Assembly: GCA_021845725.1 (NCBI GenBank) | Contig: JAJZVL010000010.1 | Coordinates: forward strand, 1-63,657 | Direction of reading: 5' to 3' | DNA from: Actinomycetes bacterium | GTDB lineage: Bacteria > Actinomycetota > Acidimicrobiia > Acidimicrobiales > RAAP-2 | Length of the DNA stretch: 63,657 bases | In this document: positions 7,924 through 16,730 of the stretch, piece by piece | How positions within the stretch are numbered: position 1 is the stretch's first letter | Layout: the number at the start of each line of letters is the position of its first letter | Program-made: the position numbers and the translations under genes | The notes under the pieces: generated by a model | What the model was told of the DNA's origin: nothing | The model's database searches: none | Seen by the model: the letters and a program-made list of their open reading frames with translations, nothing else

Positions 7924-8826
7924 GTGGATCAGTCGCCGTCAGGCAGCCCTTCCGTCGCGTCCGCGCCGGGACCGGCACCCGCGCCCACCAGCTCGTCTCC
8001 GCAGCCCGCCCGGCACCGCCCGCGCTGGCTCGTCGCCCTCGTGGTGACCGCGGGCGGGTTGCTCCTGGCGGGCTGCAACCTGCCCACCTTCGGGGCGCAC
8101 AGGGCGATCTCCACGCAGGGACAGGACTCCATGAAGCTCTGGCAGGGCTTCTTCATCACCGGCGTGACGATCCTCGTGATCGTCTTCGCGCTGATCATGT
8201 GGGCGGTGTTCCGGTACCGGCGGCGCTCGGAGGCGATCCCGCGGCAGTTCCAGTACCACACGCTTATCGAGATCATCTACACGGCGATCCCGATCGTCAT
8301 CGTGCTCATCTTGTTCGGGTTCACCTTCGTGACCGAGAACAACGTCGACGCGCTGCCCAAGCCGAAGATATCGGTGACCGTCACCGGGTTCCAGTGGGGC
8401 TGGCGGTTCCACTACACAACAAAGCACGTCACAGTCATCGGCGTCGAGCTGCAGGACCCTGAGATGGTCCTGCCGGAGAACGAGACGGTGCGGATCTACC
8501 TCGAGTCCCATGACGTCATCCACGGCTTCTACGTCCCCGCTCTCATCTTCAGCCGCTACGCGCAGCCGGGCATCATCAACAAGTTCACGCTGAACCTCCA
8601 TACGCTCGGCACCTTCCGCGGGCAGTGCACCCAGTTCTGCGGGCTCTACCACTCCCTCATGCGCTTCCGGCTGAAAGTCGTGACCCCGGCGCAGTTCGCC
8701 GCCTGGGTCAGCGCTCACCAGTCCACAGGGCCCGAGGCGTCGATCTCGAACGCCGAGAAGACTGCGCTCGCGAGATCGACCGGCCACGCCACGCCGACAA
8801 CGACGACAGGGGGTGCAGGCTCGTGA
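7924..8826 (+). CDS. ctaC: Cytochrome c oxidase subunit II (CuA subunit)
   Basis: Subunit II accepts electrons from the bcc complex at its binuclear CuA site, outside the membrane. The 300 residues start with a signal segment ending in a lipobox (LLLAGCN), suggesting a lipid-anchored mature N-terminus, then two membrane helices (about 75-97 and 115-137). The CuA domain follows with SHDVIHGFY and [14 protein letters not shown], so the His, two Cys, His and Met ligands are present. The residue between the cysteines is Gln instead of the usual Glu. The GTG at 7924 is chosen from the -10 box and because it leaves a sensible signal peptide. The stop overlaps ctaD by 4 bases. Confidence 0.92.
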   Translation: MDQSPSGSPSVASAPGPAPAPTSSSPQPARHRPRWLVALVVTAGGLLLAGCNLPTFGAHRAISTQGQDSMKLWQGFFITGVTILVIVFALIMWAVFRYRRRSEAIPRQFQYHTLIEIIYTAIPIVIVLILFGFTFVTENNVDALPKPKISVTVTGFQWGWRFHYTTKHVTVIGVELQDPEMVLPENETVRIYLESHDVIHGFYVPALIFSRYAQPGIINKFTLNLHTLGTFRGQCTQFCGLYHSLMRFRLKVVTPAQFAAWVSAHQSTGPEASISNAEKTALARSTGHATPTTTTGGAGS

Positions 8827-10646
8827 CCGACGTCATCGTTCCGCAGATCGTCGGCGGGGAGCCCGCCTACGCCGTCCACGAAGAGCACGGGCCGACCGGG
8901 CTCATGAAGTGGATCACGACCACCGACCACAAGGTGATCGGCCTCAGCTACATGATCACCTCGATCGTGCTCTTCTACGTCGCGGGCCTGCTCGCCCTCG
9001 GCATCCGGGTGCAGCTCACGACACCCCACGGCACGTTCATCTCGTTCCAGCAGTACAACGAGCTGTTCACGATGCACGGCAGCATCATGATGTACCTCTT
9101 CGCCGGCCCGTTCGCGTTCGGTGGCCTCGCGAACTACATCGTCCCCCTGCAGATCGGCGCGCCGGACATGGCGTTCCCCAGGCTGAACGCACTCAGCTAC
9201 TGGCTGTACCTGGGCGGCTCGATCATGATGCTGCTGACCTTCGGAGTGGCAGGTGGCGCGGCGGACTTCGGCTGGGTCGCGTACGCGCCATTGTCGACCA
9301 CGACCTACACGCCCGGGATCGGCGCAGATCTGTGGATCATGGCGCTCGTGCTGACCGGGTTCTCTGCGATCTTCACCGGCGTGAACCTGATCACGACGAT
9401 CTTCTACCTGCGCGCCCCGGGCATGACCATGTTCCGGATGCCGATCTTCACGTGGAACATGCTGGTGACCGGGATCCTCATCCTCATCGCGTTCCCGGTG
9501 CTCACCGCTGCGCTGGTCCTCTTGTTCGCCGACCGCCACTTCGGGGCGAAGATCTATGCGGTCACGGGATGCCATACCGTCACCGGTGCAGTGGACGTCC
9601 ATGCCTGTGGGTCCGCGGTGCTGTGGCAGAACCTGTTCTGGTTCTTCGGTCATCCCGAGGTCTACATCCTCGCGCTGCCGTTCTTCGGCATCGTGACCGA
9701 GATCCTCCCGGTCTTCTCGAAGAAGCCCGTCTTCGGTTACAAGGGCATGGTCTTCGCCACCATGTCCATTGCAGCGCTCTCGACGGGCGTGTGGGCCCAC
9801 CACATGTTCACGACCGGCACCGTGCTGCTGCCGTTCTTCTCGCTGATGAGCCTCCTCATCGCGGTGCCGACCGGCATCAAGTTCTTCAACTGGATCGGCA
9901 CCATGTGGAGGGGCCAGCTCGTCTACACGACGCCGATGCTCATGTCGATCGGCTTCCTTCTCGCATTCCTCATGGGCGGGGTCACCGGCGTGATGCTCGC
10001 ATCACCGCCGATCGACTTCTTCGTCCACACAACGTACTTCGTCGTCGCGCACTTCCATCAGGTCCTCTTCGGAACCGCCGTCTTCGCCGGCTTCGCCGGG
10101 CTCTACTACTGGTACCCGAAGATGTTCGGCCGCATGTTGAACGACCGGCTGGGCAAGCTGCACTTCTGGCTCATGTTCGTCGGGTTCTGGGTGACCTACA
10201 TCCCCATGTACGTCCTGGGGCTCTCGGGCATGCCGCGGCGCGTCGCGAGCTACCCGACCGGGCTCGGCTGGCGGATGTGGAACGACGTCTCGACGGTCGG
10301 CTCCTTCATGATCGCGGTGTCGTTCCTGATCCTGCTCGTGAACCTCTGGGTCTCCTGGCGCTACCCGGTCCCGGCCGGCGACAACCCGTGGGACGGGCAC
10401 ACGCTCGAGTGGTTCACGACGTCGCCGCCCCCCCACCACAACTACACCCACCTCCCCGTCATCCGCTCGGAGCGGCCGACCTGGGACTACAACCACCCCG
10501 ACGCGCCCAACATCCCCATCCACGGCGACCGGGGCGGGGGAACGCACCCCAACGGGCACGGCCCCTACGGCAACGGCAACGGCACGGGCTCACCTGGGCA
10601 CGGTGACGGCGCCTCAGGCGCTGCAGAGGAGGTGCCGGCGACGTGA
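8823..10646 (+). CDS. ctaD: Cytochrome c oxidase subunit I
   Basis: Subunit I holds haem a, haem a3 and CuB and reduces oxygen while pumping protons. The 607 residues give the usual 12-helix protein. Visible are the D-channel region [11 protein letters not shown], the active site [17 protein letters not shown] with the pumping glutamate and the crosslinked His/Tyr pair, the CuB histidines in WAHHMF, the K-channel lysine in VPTGIKFF and the haem histidines in [11 protein letters not shown]. This is an A1-type haem-copper oxidase. The C-terminal 60 residues are Gly/His/Pro-rich and polar. The GTG at 8823 overlaps the ctaC stop, and the stop overlaps ctaF. Confidence 0.95.
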   Translation: MTDVIVPQIVGGEPAYAVHEEHGPTGLMKWITTTDHKVIGLSYMITSIVLFYVAGLLALGIRVQLTTPHGTFISFQQYNELFTMHGSIMMYLFAGPFAFGGLANYIVPLQIGAPDMAFPRLNALSYWLYLGGSIMMLLTFGVAGGAADFGWVAYAPLSTTTYTPGIGADLWIMALVLTGFSAIFTGVNLITTIFYLRAPGMTMFRMPIFTWNMLVTGILILIAFPVLTAALVLLFADRHFGAKIYAVTGCHTVTGAVDVHACGSAVLWQNLFWFFGHPEVYILALPFFGIVTEILPVFSKKPVFGYKGMVFATMSIAALSTGVWAHHMFTTGTVLLPFFSLMSLLIAVPTGIKFFNWIGTMWRGQLVYTTPMLMSIGFLLAFLMGGVTGVMLASPPIDFFVHTTYFVVAHFHQVLFGTAVFAGFAGLYYWYPKMFGRMLNDRLGKLHFWLMFVGFWVTYIPMYVLGLSGMPRRVASYPTGLGWRMWNDVSTVGSFMIAVSFLILLVNLWVSWRYPVPAGDNPWDGHTLEWFTTSPPPHHNYTHLPVIRSERPTWDYNHPDAPNIPIHGDRGGGTHPNGHGPYGNGNGTGSPGHGDGASGAAEEVPAT

Positions 10647-11080
10647 AGATCGAGTCCAGGCTCCTCCTTGCGATCGGGGTGTTCTTCGGGATCATCACCA
10701 TCTGCTACTGGTTCACCTCGTACGAGGACGGCGGCACGCTCATGCTCATCGGCGCCACCTCGCTCGGCTTCGTCCCCGGCGCGTACTACTTCTTCTGGTA
10801 CCGGCGGTTCCACGGCCACAAGTACTTCTTCTGGGGCAGGACCAACCGCGTCGTGGGCACACGTCCCGAGGACCGCAGCGACGCGACGATCGCCGACGGC
10901 GCCGGCGTGATCAGCTCCTTCCCGGGGTCGAGCGTCTGGCCGATCACCCTGGCTGCTGGCGCCTTCGTGCTGCTGCTCGCGTTCGTCTTCGGCACCTGGC
11001 TCGCGCTCATCGGAGTGTCACTGATCCTCGTGGCTCTCGTCGGCGTGACCGCCGAGAGCCGTCGCGGCGGTCGCTACTGA
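10643..11080 (+). CDS. ctaF: Cytochrome c oxidase subunit IV, actinobacterial type
   Basis: CtaF is a small membrane subunit found in actinobacterial aa3 oxidases. The 145 residues have four hydrophobic segments (about 7-22, 31-50, 92-110 and 112-131), with the typical [19 protein letters not shown] start and the [14 protein letters not shown] region between pairs. The GTG at 10643 overlaps the ctaD stop as GTGA, completing ctaC-ctaD-ctaF. Subunit III (ctaE) is about 5 kb away on the other strand, with the bcc genes, as in mycobacteria and streptomycetes. Confidence 0.85.
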   Translation: MKIESRLLLAIGVFFGIITICYWFTSYEDGGTLMLIGATSLGFVPGAYYFFWYRRFHGHKYFFWGRTNRVVGTRPEDRSDATIADGAGVISSFPGSSVWPITLAAGAFVLLLAFVFGTWLALIGVSLILVALVGVTAESRRGGRY

Positions 11081-11220
11081 GCTCCGGGGGGAGCTCCGAC
11101 CCCGCGTCACGGCGCGACCATGAGGGGCAGGAGCCCGAGGCACCCACCGAGACGGCACCCACCGACGCACTGAAGGGCCTCCAGGGAACCACCCGCGCCC
11201 AGGCCCTCTCCCCGCGCCTG

Positions 11221-12360
11221 GTGCTCCTCATGGCCGTGGCGACCGGCGCGATCATCGCGAACCTCTACTACGCGCAGCCGCTCCTCCACCAGATCGCGCG
11301 CAGCTTCCACGCCAGCCCCACCGGGGTCTCCCTCGTCATCACGTGCTCACAGGCCGGCTTCGCAGTGGCGCTGGTGTTCGTCCTGCCTCTCGGGGACCGC
11401 CACCCACGCCGGCGCCTGCTCGCCACGCTGTACGCGCTCACGGTCGGCGGGCTGGTGCTCTGTGCCCTCTCGCCGTCGCTGTGGGTCTTCGAGCTGGCGG
11501 TGCTCGGCACCGGGCTCGCCACGGTCGGCGGCCAGGTCATGGTCCCCTTCGCCGCCGACCTCGCCGAACCGGCTCGGCGCGGACGCGTGGTCGCCCGCCT
11601 CATGACCGGGCTCCTCACCGGGATCCTCCTCGCCCGGACGCTTGCGGGCGCCGTCGCGGACCTCCTGGGCTGGCGGGCGATCTACTGGGTCTCCGCTGCG
11701 CTCATGGCGGTGCTCGCCGTGGTGCTCGCCGTCGCGCTCCCCGAAGATCGGCCGCGCCAGGCACTGCCCTACCGCGACCTCGTCGTGGGGACCCTGCGCC
11801 TCTTCCTCGACGAGCCGATCGTCCGGCGGCGTGCCGCCTACGGCGCCACCGTCTTCGGGTCGTTCACCGTGCTGTGGACCGCTCTCGCCTTCCTGCTCTC
11901 CGGGCCGCCCTACCACTACTCGAGCCTCGTCATCGGGCTCTTCGGGCTCGCGGGTGTCGCAGGCGTCGCCGCCGCGAACCTCGCCGGAAGGCTCGCCGAT
12001 GCGCGTCGGACGCAGCTCTCGACGCTGCTCGCCGCCGTCCTCACGCTCGCCTCCTACGCCGCACTCGCCCTGGGCCACACTTCGCTCGCAGCACTGCTCG
12101 TCGGCATCGTCGTCCTCGACGTCGGCGAGCAGAGCATGCACATCACGAGCCAGGCGGTGATCTACGAGGTCGCTCCCGAGGCTCGCAGCCGGGTGAACAG
12201 CGCCTACATGACCTGTTTCTTCGCTGGGGGTGCCGTGGCGTCCAGCGCGACGGGTGCGGTGCTCGCAGCCGACGGCTGGACGGGGGTATGCGCACTGGGA
12301 GCTGGCTTCGCCGTACTTGCGCTCGTGATGGCGCTGCACGAGCGCTGGCACGCTACCTGA
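11221..12360 (+). CDS. MFS transporter (drug/sugar efflux type)
   Basis: Major facilitator protein of about 379 residues with roughly 12 hydrophobic helices; the first contains VATGAIIANLYYAQPLL, typical of the AraJ/YgaY-type efflux group. The loop after helix 2 carries GDRHPRRRLL, the usual MFS basic loop. The substrate is not readable. The start is uncertain: there is no ATG or GTG between the ctaF stop and GTG 11221 in this frame; a CTG at 11170 would add 17 residues. The last 8 bases overlap the end of qcrB on the other strand. It sits between the two oxidase blocks, but nothing ties it to respiration. Confidence 0.78.
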   Translation: MLLMAVATGAIIANLYYAQPLLHQIARSFHASPTGVSLVITCSQAGFAVALVFVLPLGDRHPRRRLLATLYALTVGGLVLCALSPSLWVFELAVLGTGLATVGGQVMVPFAADLAEPARRGRVVARLMTGLLTGILLARTLAGAVADLLGWRAIYWVSAALMAVLAVVLAVALPEDRPRQALPYRDLVVGTLRLFLDEPIVRRRAAYGATVFGSFTVLWTALAFLLSGPPYHYSSLVIGLFGLAGVAGVAAANLAGRLADARRTQLSTLLAAVLTLASYAALALGHTSLAALLVGIVVLDVGEQSMHITSQAVIYEVAPEARSRVNSAYMTCFFAGGAVASSATGAVLAADGWTGVCALGAGFAVLALVMALHERWHAT

Positions 12361-13924
12361 GAGCTCGCCGCACTCCCGACTCGCCGGTCGGGGCCGTCGT
12401 CGCCGACGCGCCCACCGTCTCTGGCTCGAGCTCGATCCGCACGGGAACGGGCTCCGGCTCGAGCTCGCGATGCTCGTCGCCCGGATGCTCGGGCGCAGGG
12501 GCGGCGACGTACTCGCCTTCGGGGGTCCTCGAGACGACCATGGCCCTCTTGCGCTTGACCGCGCCAGGCACGTGCTGCAATTCGATGCAGACCCTCCAGG
12601 TGACGAACCCGACGATGATCGGCACCACGATCACCGCGACCCGGAAGAACCACAGCACCTCGTTCAGCGGGACGTGGAAGTAGTTCGCCAGCACGTCGGT
12701 CGCGCTCGCGCCGAAGACGGTGAAGAGGAGCCCGATCACCGCCGCGCCCGCGGCGGTGCGCTTGGGCCGATCACGCGGGCGGTCGAGCAAGTTGTGCATC
12801 GCGTAGTCGTCGGTGAAACGTCGCTCGATCATCGGCCAGGCAAGGCAGAGGTTGAACACGAGCCCGGGAAAGACGACCGCCGGAAGGAACACCTCCCAGG
12901 GGATCGTGTGCCCCCAGGCGGTCCACTCCCATGACGGCATGATCCTCAGCGCGCCGTCCAAGAACCCCATGTACCAGTCCGGCTGGACGGCGTAGGAGAT
13001 CTTCGTCGGCTCGTAGGGTCCGAACTGCCAGATGGGGTTGATCTGCGCGTAGCCGCCGAGGAAGCCCAGGACGCCGGTCACCATGAGCATGAAGCCGGTC
13101 GTCTTGGCAGCGAACTGCGGGAAGAGCGGGGACCCGACGACGTTGTGCTCGGTCCTCCCCTTCCCGGCGAACTGGGTGTGCTTCTGACGGACGAGGAGGG
13201 TGAGGTGTGCACCGATCAGGCCGATGATGATGAGCGGGATGATCAGCACGTGGATGATGTAGAAGCGCTCGATGACGATGTGCCCCGGATAGGCCCCGCC
13301 GAAGAGGAAGAACGCGAGGTAGCTGCCGACGAACGGGATCGAGAGCAGGATCGAGTACGCGATCCGGATGCCGGTCCCCGAGATGAGGTCGTCGGGGAGC
13401 GAGTAGCCGATGAAGCCGTTCAGGATCGCGAGGATCAAGAGGAGGATCCCGATGGTCCAGTTGAGCTCACGCGGCTTGCGGAAGGCACCCGTGAAGAAGA
13501 TGCGGGCCATGTGCACCACGATCGAGCCGATGAAGACGTCCGCTGCCCAGTGGTGCATCTGGCGCATGAGCAAGCCGGCCCGCACCGCGAACGAGAGGTT
13601 CACGGTCGATTCGTAGGCCTGCGACATGTGCATGCCGTCAAGCGGCTTGTAGACCCCGTGGTAGACGACGATGGCCTGCGAGGGAACGTAGTACAAGGTG
13701 AGGAAGATCCCCGTCGCCACGAGCACGATGAACGAGTAGAGCGCGATCTCTCCCAGCATGAACGACCAGTGGTCGGGGAAGATCTTGTCGAGGAGGTTCC
13801 GGCCGCCCCGGGCGATGCCGATCCGTTCGTCGAGCTCGTTGACGGCCTGCTGGACGCGGCCGTAGGGGCCGAGCTCCCGACGTGCCTCGCGGCGCGTGCG
13901 GGGCCGGCTGTCGATCAGCGCCAT
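12353..13924 (-). CDS. qcrB: Cytochrome bc1 complex cytochrome b subunit
   Basis: Cytochrome b carries haems bH and bL and the quinol sites of the bcc complex. In 523 residues the N-terminal four-helix bundle contains HHWAADVFIGSIVVHMARIF and a second histidine pair in ERFYIIHVLIIPLIIIGLIGAHL; the C-terminal half includes FGPYEPTKISYAVQPDWYMGFLDG, the actinobacterial version of the PEWY region (here PDWY). The C-terminal 100 residues are a polar extension typical of actinobacterial QcrB. It is the last gene of ctaE-qcrC-qcrA-qcrB, 41 bases after qcrA, and converges on the MFS gene with an 8-base overlap. Confidence 0.95.
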   Translation of the reverse strand: MALIDSRPRTRREARRELGPYGRVQQAVNELDERIGIARGGRNLLDKIFPDHWSFMLGEIALYSFIVLVATGIFLTLYYVPSQAIVVYHGVYKPLDGMHMSQAYESTVNLSFAVRAGLLMRQMHHWAADVFIGSIVVHMARIFFTGAFRKPRELNWTIGILLLILAILNGFIGYSLPDDLISGTGIRIAYSILLSIPFVGSYLAFFLFGGAYPGHIVIERFYIIHVLIIPLIIIGLIGAHLTLLVRQKHTQFAGKGRTEHNVVGSPLFPQFAAKTTGFMLMVTGVLGFLGGYAQINPIWQFGPYEPTKISYAVQPDWYMGFLDGALRIMPSWEWTAWGHTIPWEVFLPAVVFPGLVFNLCLAWPMIERRFTDDYAMHNLLDRPRDRPKRTAAGAAVIGLLFTVFGASATDVLANYFHVPLNEVLWFFRVAVIVVPIIVGFVTWRVCIELQHVPGAVKRKRAMVVSRTPEGEYVAAPAPEHPGDEHRELEPEPVPVRIELEPETVGASATTAPTGESGVRRALR

Positions 13925-13965
13925 CCGCTCATCTCCGTGCCTCTCCGCTCATCGGCGTGCGCGGG

Positions 13966-15003
13966 TCATGTGGCGCTCGCCTTGCCGTTGCCGATTGTCG
14001 ACCGCTCCCAGAAACCCGGGCCGATCGGCTGGTCGTAGCCTGATCGCGCCCGGAGGAACCCTGTCGTGTCGAAGTAGATCGGCAGCTGGGGTAGCGGGCG
14101 CGGCGCGGGCCCGAAGACCGGGAAGGCCCCGTCACGCACGTTGAACATCGACTGGTGGCACGGGCAGACGAGCAGCTCGAGCTCCTGCTCGTAGAGGCCG
14201 ACCGGGCAGCCGAGGTGGGTGCAGACCTTCGAGTAGGCCACGTAGCCGTCGGGAGCCCAGTCTGCTCGCGCCTTCATGGTCACGAGCGTCGTCGACTGGA
14301 CGCGGATCAGCACGGTCTGGTCGACGGCCTGCGCTGTCAATGTGGTTTCCTTCCCCTTGGGGAAGACGGTGAGGATGCCACCCACCTGCATGTCTGTGCG
14401 ATGGACCGGCGTCCCGTTCAAGTCGACCAGCAGCGACCCCTTCTTCCAGTTCGTCTTGAAGAGGGTCCCCTGGGGACGCGGCCCGAGCGAGCGCAGCAGC
14501 GGAAATGCGGCCACGATGCCGAAGAGCCCGAGCCCGCTCACCAGGAGACCGCCCAGGAACTTGCGCCGTCTGACCACGATGCCGGTCCGCTCGACGAGCG
14601 CAGCGGCCATGGCCTGCTGCTCGCTCCTGGATGACGCGAGCGAATGGCGCTCCTCGACGAACGGCCCTCGAGGCATCAGGTACTTGCCCCAGGCGGTCAG
14701 CCCGAAGCCCAGGAAGAAGAGCCCGACGAACAGGGATGCGGCGTAGGCCTGGGTGCCCGCGCGTTCGACGTAGGCGCCGCCGAACGCACAGATCCCCGCG
14801 ATGCCGATGAGGAACGACAGCGCCACGATCGCCTCGACGCGCCGCGGGTAGCGCGTCGCTTCTTGGAGATGCGGGTCGTCGAGGCGGGCGACCGGCAGTG
14901 CCGCGGCGGGCTCCCCGCCGCCCACCTCCGAACCGCTGGACCCGTGAGCGGGATCCATCACGCCGGCCGTTCCGCTCGCCTGTGGTTCCTTCGACTCGCT
15001 CAT
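13966..15003 (-). CDS. qcrA: Cytochrome bc1 complex Rieske iron-sulfur subunit
   Basis: The Rieske protein moves electrons from menaquinol to cytochrome cc. The 345 residues have a hydrophilic N-terminal tail, three membrane helices (about 60-80, 90-108 and 150-172; the three-helix form is actinobacterial), and a C-terminal Rieske domain with CTHLGC and CPCHQSMF supplying the two Cys and two His ligands. The sequence RRRKFLGG before the third helix resembles a Tat motif lying inside the protein, as known for actinobacterial QcrA, which needs both Sec and Tat; tatA is encoded about 6 kb away. It starts 25 bases after qcrC. Confidence 0.93.
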   Translation of the reverse strand: MSESKEPQASGTAGVMDPAHGSSGSEVGGGEPAAALPVARLDDPHLQEATRYPRRVEAIVALSFLIGIAGICAFGGAYVERAGTQAYAASLFVGLFFLGFGLTAWGKYLMPRGPFVEERHSLASSRSEQQAMAAALVERTGIVVRRRKFLGGLLVSGLGLFGIVAAFPLLRSLGPRPQGTLFKTNWKKGSLLVDLNGTPVHRTDMQVGGILTVFPKGKETTLTAQAVDQTVLIRVQSTTLVTMKARADWAPDGYVAYSKVCTHLGCPVGLYEQELELLVCPCHQSMFNVRDGAFPVFGPAPRPLPQLPIYFDTTGFLRARSGYDQPIGPGFWERSTIGNGKASAT

Positions 15004-15028
15004 CCCCGCGCCACCTCGTCCAACCCGG

Positions 15029-16015
15029 TCACGACGTCCTGTCTCCGATCCAGAAGGCCACCAGCATGAGGCCGCCGACGCCGAAGAGGAGCGCCACGAG
15101 GCCCTCGGCGACCGGACCGACCCCGCCCAGGCCGAACCCGCCGCGGTCGGTCGGGTGCTGGATCTTCTCGGTGACGTAGGCGACGATGTCGCGCACCTGC
15201 GCGTCGGACAGGTTCCCGGTGAAGCGGGGCATGTTGCCCGGGCCGGTTCGGATCGCCTCCGCCACCTGCGTCGGCGTCGCGGCGTGCAGGCTCGGCGCGT
15301 AGGTCCCGTAGGCGAGCTCGTCGCCCGCGCCGGTGATCGTGTGGCACGCGGCGCAGTTCAGGGCGAAGAGTGTCGCCCCCGTCGTGAGGCTCGCCTGCTT
15401 CAGGTGAACGTCGGGGATGTACGGGGCCGAGGGTGTGAGGGAGTTGATCCACGCCGCCACCTCCTCAGCCTGCTTGTCGGTGAGGCGCGGCGGCTTCTCC
15501 TGCGCCTGGACTTGCAGCGTGGTCGCTGCGGGCATGCGCCCGGTCGTGACCCAGAAGTCGACCGTCGCGGGCCCAACCCCGATCAGCGAAGGAGCGACGG
15601 CGCTCCCCTGGGCTGTCGGGAGGTGGCAGCTCGAGCAGTTCTCCTCGAAGAGCCTGTGACCCGCCGCGATGAACGACGAGGGCGGGAGGCGGTAGGTGAT
15701 GGCGCTGTCCCCGTACTGCACCACCTTGCCGTGCGAGCACTTCAGATAGGCCGGTGTGCTGTTCTGGGGCGAACCGCTGTCAGGTGGCGACTTGTACCCG
15801 ATGCGCTCGGCGTCCTTCTGGCACGCTGTCGCATGGGGTGTGACCGCCGGCTTTGTATTGACGAAGCGGGTGGCCCCAGGTGTCGCGGCGATGCCTCCGG
15901 CCGGCTTTGTCGCCGCCTGGGCCGCCGAGGACAGGGACAGGACGCTGCCCAGGCCGACGGCCACCAGCAGCGCGGCGGGCAGGGCAAACCTGCTCCTCGT
16001 CAGTCGACGGATCAC
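15029..16015 (-). CDS. qcrC: Cytochrome bc1 complex dihaem cytochrome c subunit
   Basis: QcrC is the dihaem cytochrome cc that replaces soluble cytochrome c in actinobacteria and hands electrons directly to CuA. The 328 residues have a signal peptide (about 1-35), haem motif CSSCH at 127-131, haem motif CAACH at 221-225 and one C-terminal membrane anchor (VALLFGVGGLMLVAFWIG). Before the first haem domain is an extra stretch of about 65 residues with two cysteines (Cys65 and Cys93) that could form a disulphide; I do not recognise this from typical QcrC. It lies 10 bases after ctaE and 25 before qcrA. Confidence 0.92.
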   Translation of the reverse strand: MIRRLTRSRFALPAALLVAVGLGSVLSLSSAAQAATKPAGGIAATPGATRFVNTKPAVTPHATACQKDAERIGYKSPPDSGSPQNSTPAYLKCSHGKVVQYGDSAITYRLPPSSFIAAGHRLFEENCSSCHLPTAQGSAVAPSLIGVGPATVDFWVTTGRMPAATTLQVQAQEKPPRLTDKQAEEVAAWINSLTPSAPYIPDVHLKQASLTTGATLFALNCAACHTITGAGDELAYGTYAPSLHAATPTQVAEAIRTGPGNMPRFTGNLSDAQVRDIVAYVTEKIQHPTDRGGFGLGGVGPVAEGLVALLFGVGGLMLVAFWIGDRTS

Positions 16016-16025
16016 CTCGGCGCCC

Positions 16026-16622
16026 CTACCTCAGCAAGAACAGGCAACTGTAGAGCCCGATCCACACGATGTCGACGAAGTGCCAGTAGTAGCTGACGCC
16101 CTGGAAGACGGAGAGCTCTCCCGGGTCGCCCGCCGGTCCCTTCATGCGCCCGAGGAGGAAGACCATCGCGACCAGCCCGAGGAAGACGTGCAGGCCGTGA
16201 AGGCCCGACATGATGTAGAAGAGCGATCCGTATGCGTTCGTGTTCCATCTGGTGGTCTGCGTGACCCACTCGTAGAACTGGTTCCCGAGGAACATGAGCC
16301 CGAGCGCCATCGTGACCGCGATCCAGGTGCGTGCCCCTCGCCGGTCCAGCCGCTCCTCGAGGAACACCGCGTACTGCATGGTGAAGCTCGAGGAGACGAG
16401 GATCGCGGTGAAGATGCCAGCCTGCACCACGTCGAGGTGCGTCCCCACGGGCGGCCAAGGGTGGTCGTTCGCCCGAATGGTGAAGAAGGCGGCGAACAGC
16501 CCGCTGAAGAACATGAGCTCGGAGCCGAGCCAGATCATGACGCCGACCGCCAGCATCGGCGGACGGTCGTGGACCACCCGCGCGGGCTTGCCCGGACGCG
16601 GCACCGAGATGGCCTGACTCAC
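16026..16622 (-). CDS. ctaE: Cytochrome c oxidase subunit III
   Basis: Subunit III stabilises the aa3 oxidase and has no redox centre. The protein (about 198 residues) has five hydrophobic helices and the family features MIWLGSELMFFSGLFAAFF, the GLHGLHVFLGL histidine motif and the ending YYWHFVDIVWIGLYSCLFLL. The GTG at 16622 is chosen because it gives the usual short N-terminus (SQAISVPRPGKPARVVHDRP); a farther start would add a Arg-rich stretch that does not look like this family. It heads the leftward ctaE-qcrC-qcrA-qcrB operon. TAGTAC about 10 bases upstream could be its -10. Confidence 0.9.
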   Translation of the reverse strand: MSQAISVPRPGKPARVVHDRPPMLAVGVMIWLGSELMFFSGLFAAFFTIRANDHPWPPVGTHLDVVQAGIFTAILVSSSFTMQYAVFLEERLDRRGARTWIAVTMALGLMFLGNQFYEWVTQTTRWNTNAYGSLFYIMSGLHGLHVFLGLVAMVFLLGRMKGPAGDPGELSVFQGVSYYWHFVDIVWIGLYSCLFLLR

Positions 16623-16730
16623 GGGCCTATGTACTAGTCGACGTTGCCCTGGTGGCGCCAACCTCCTGCACAGCGGCCCCATGCGCCGTGGGTCGCCGGC
16701 GCCGCCCGGGATCCCCTGGTCGAGTGCCCC

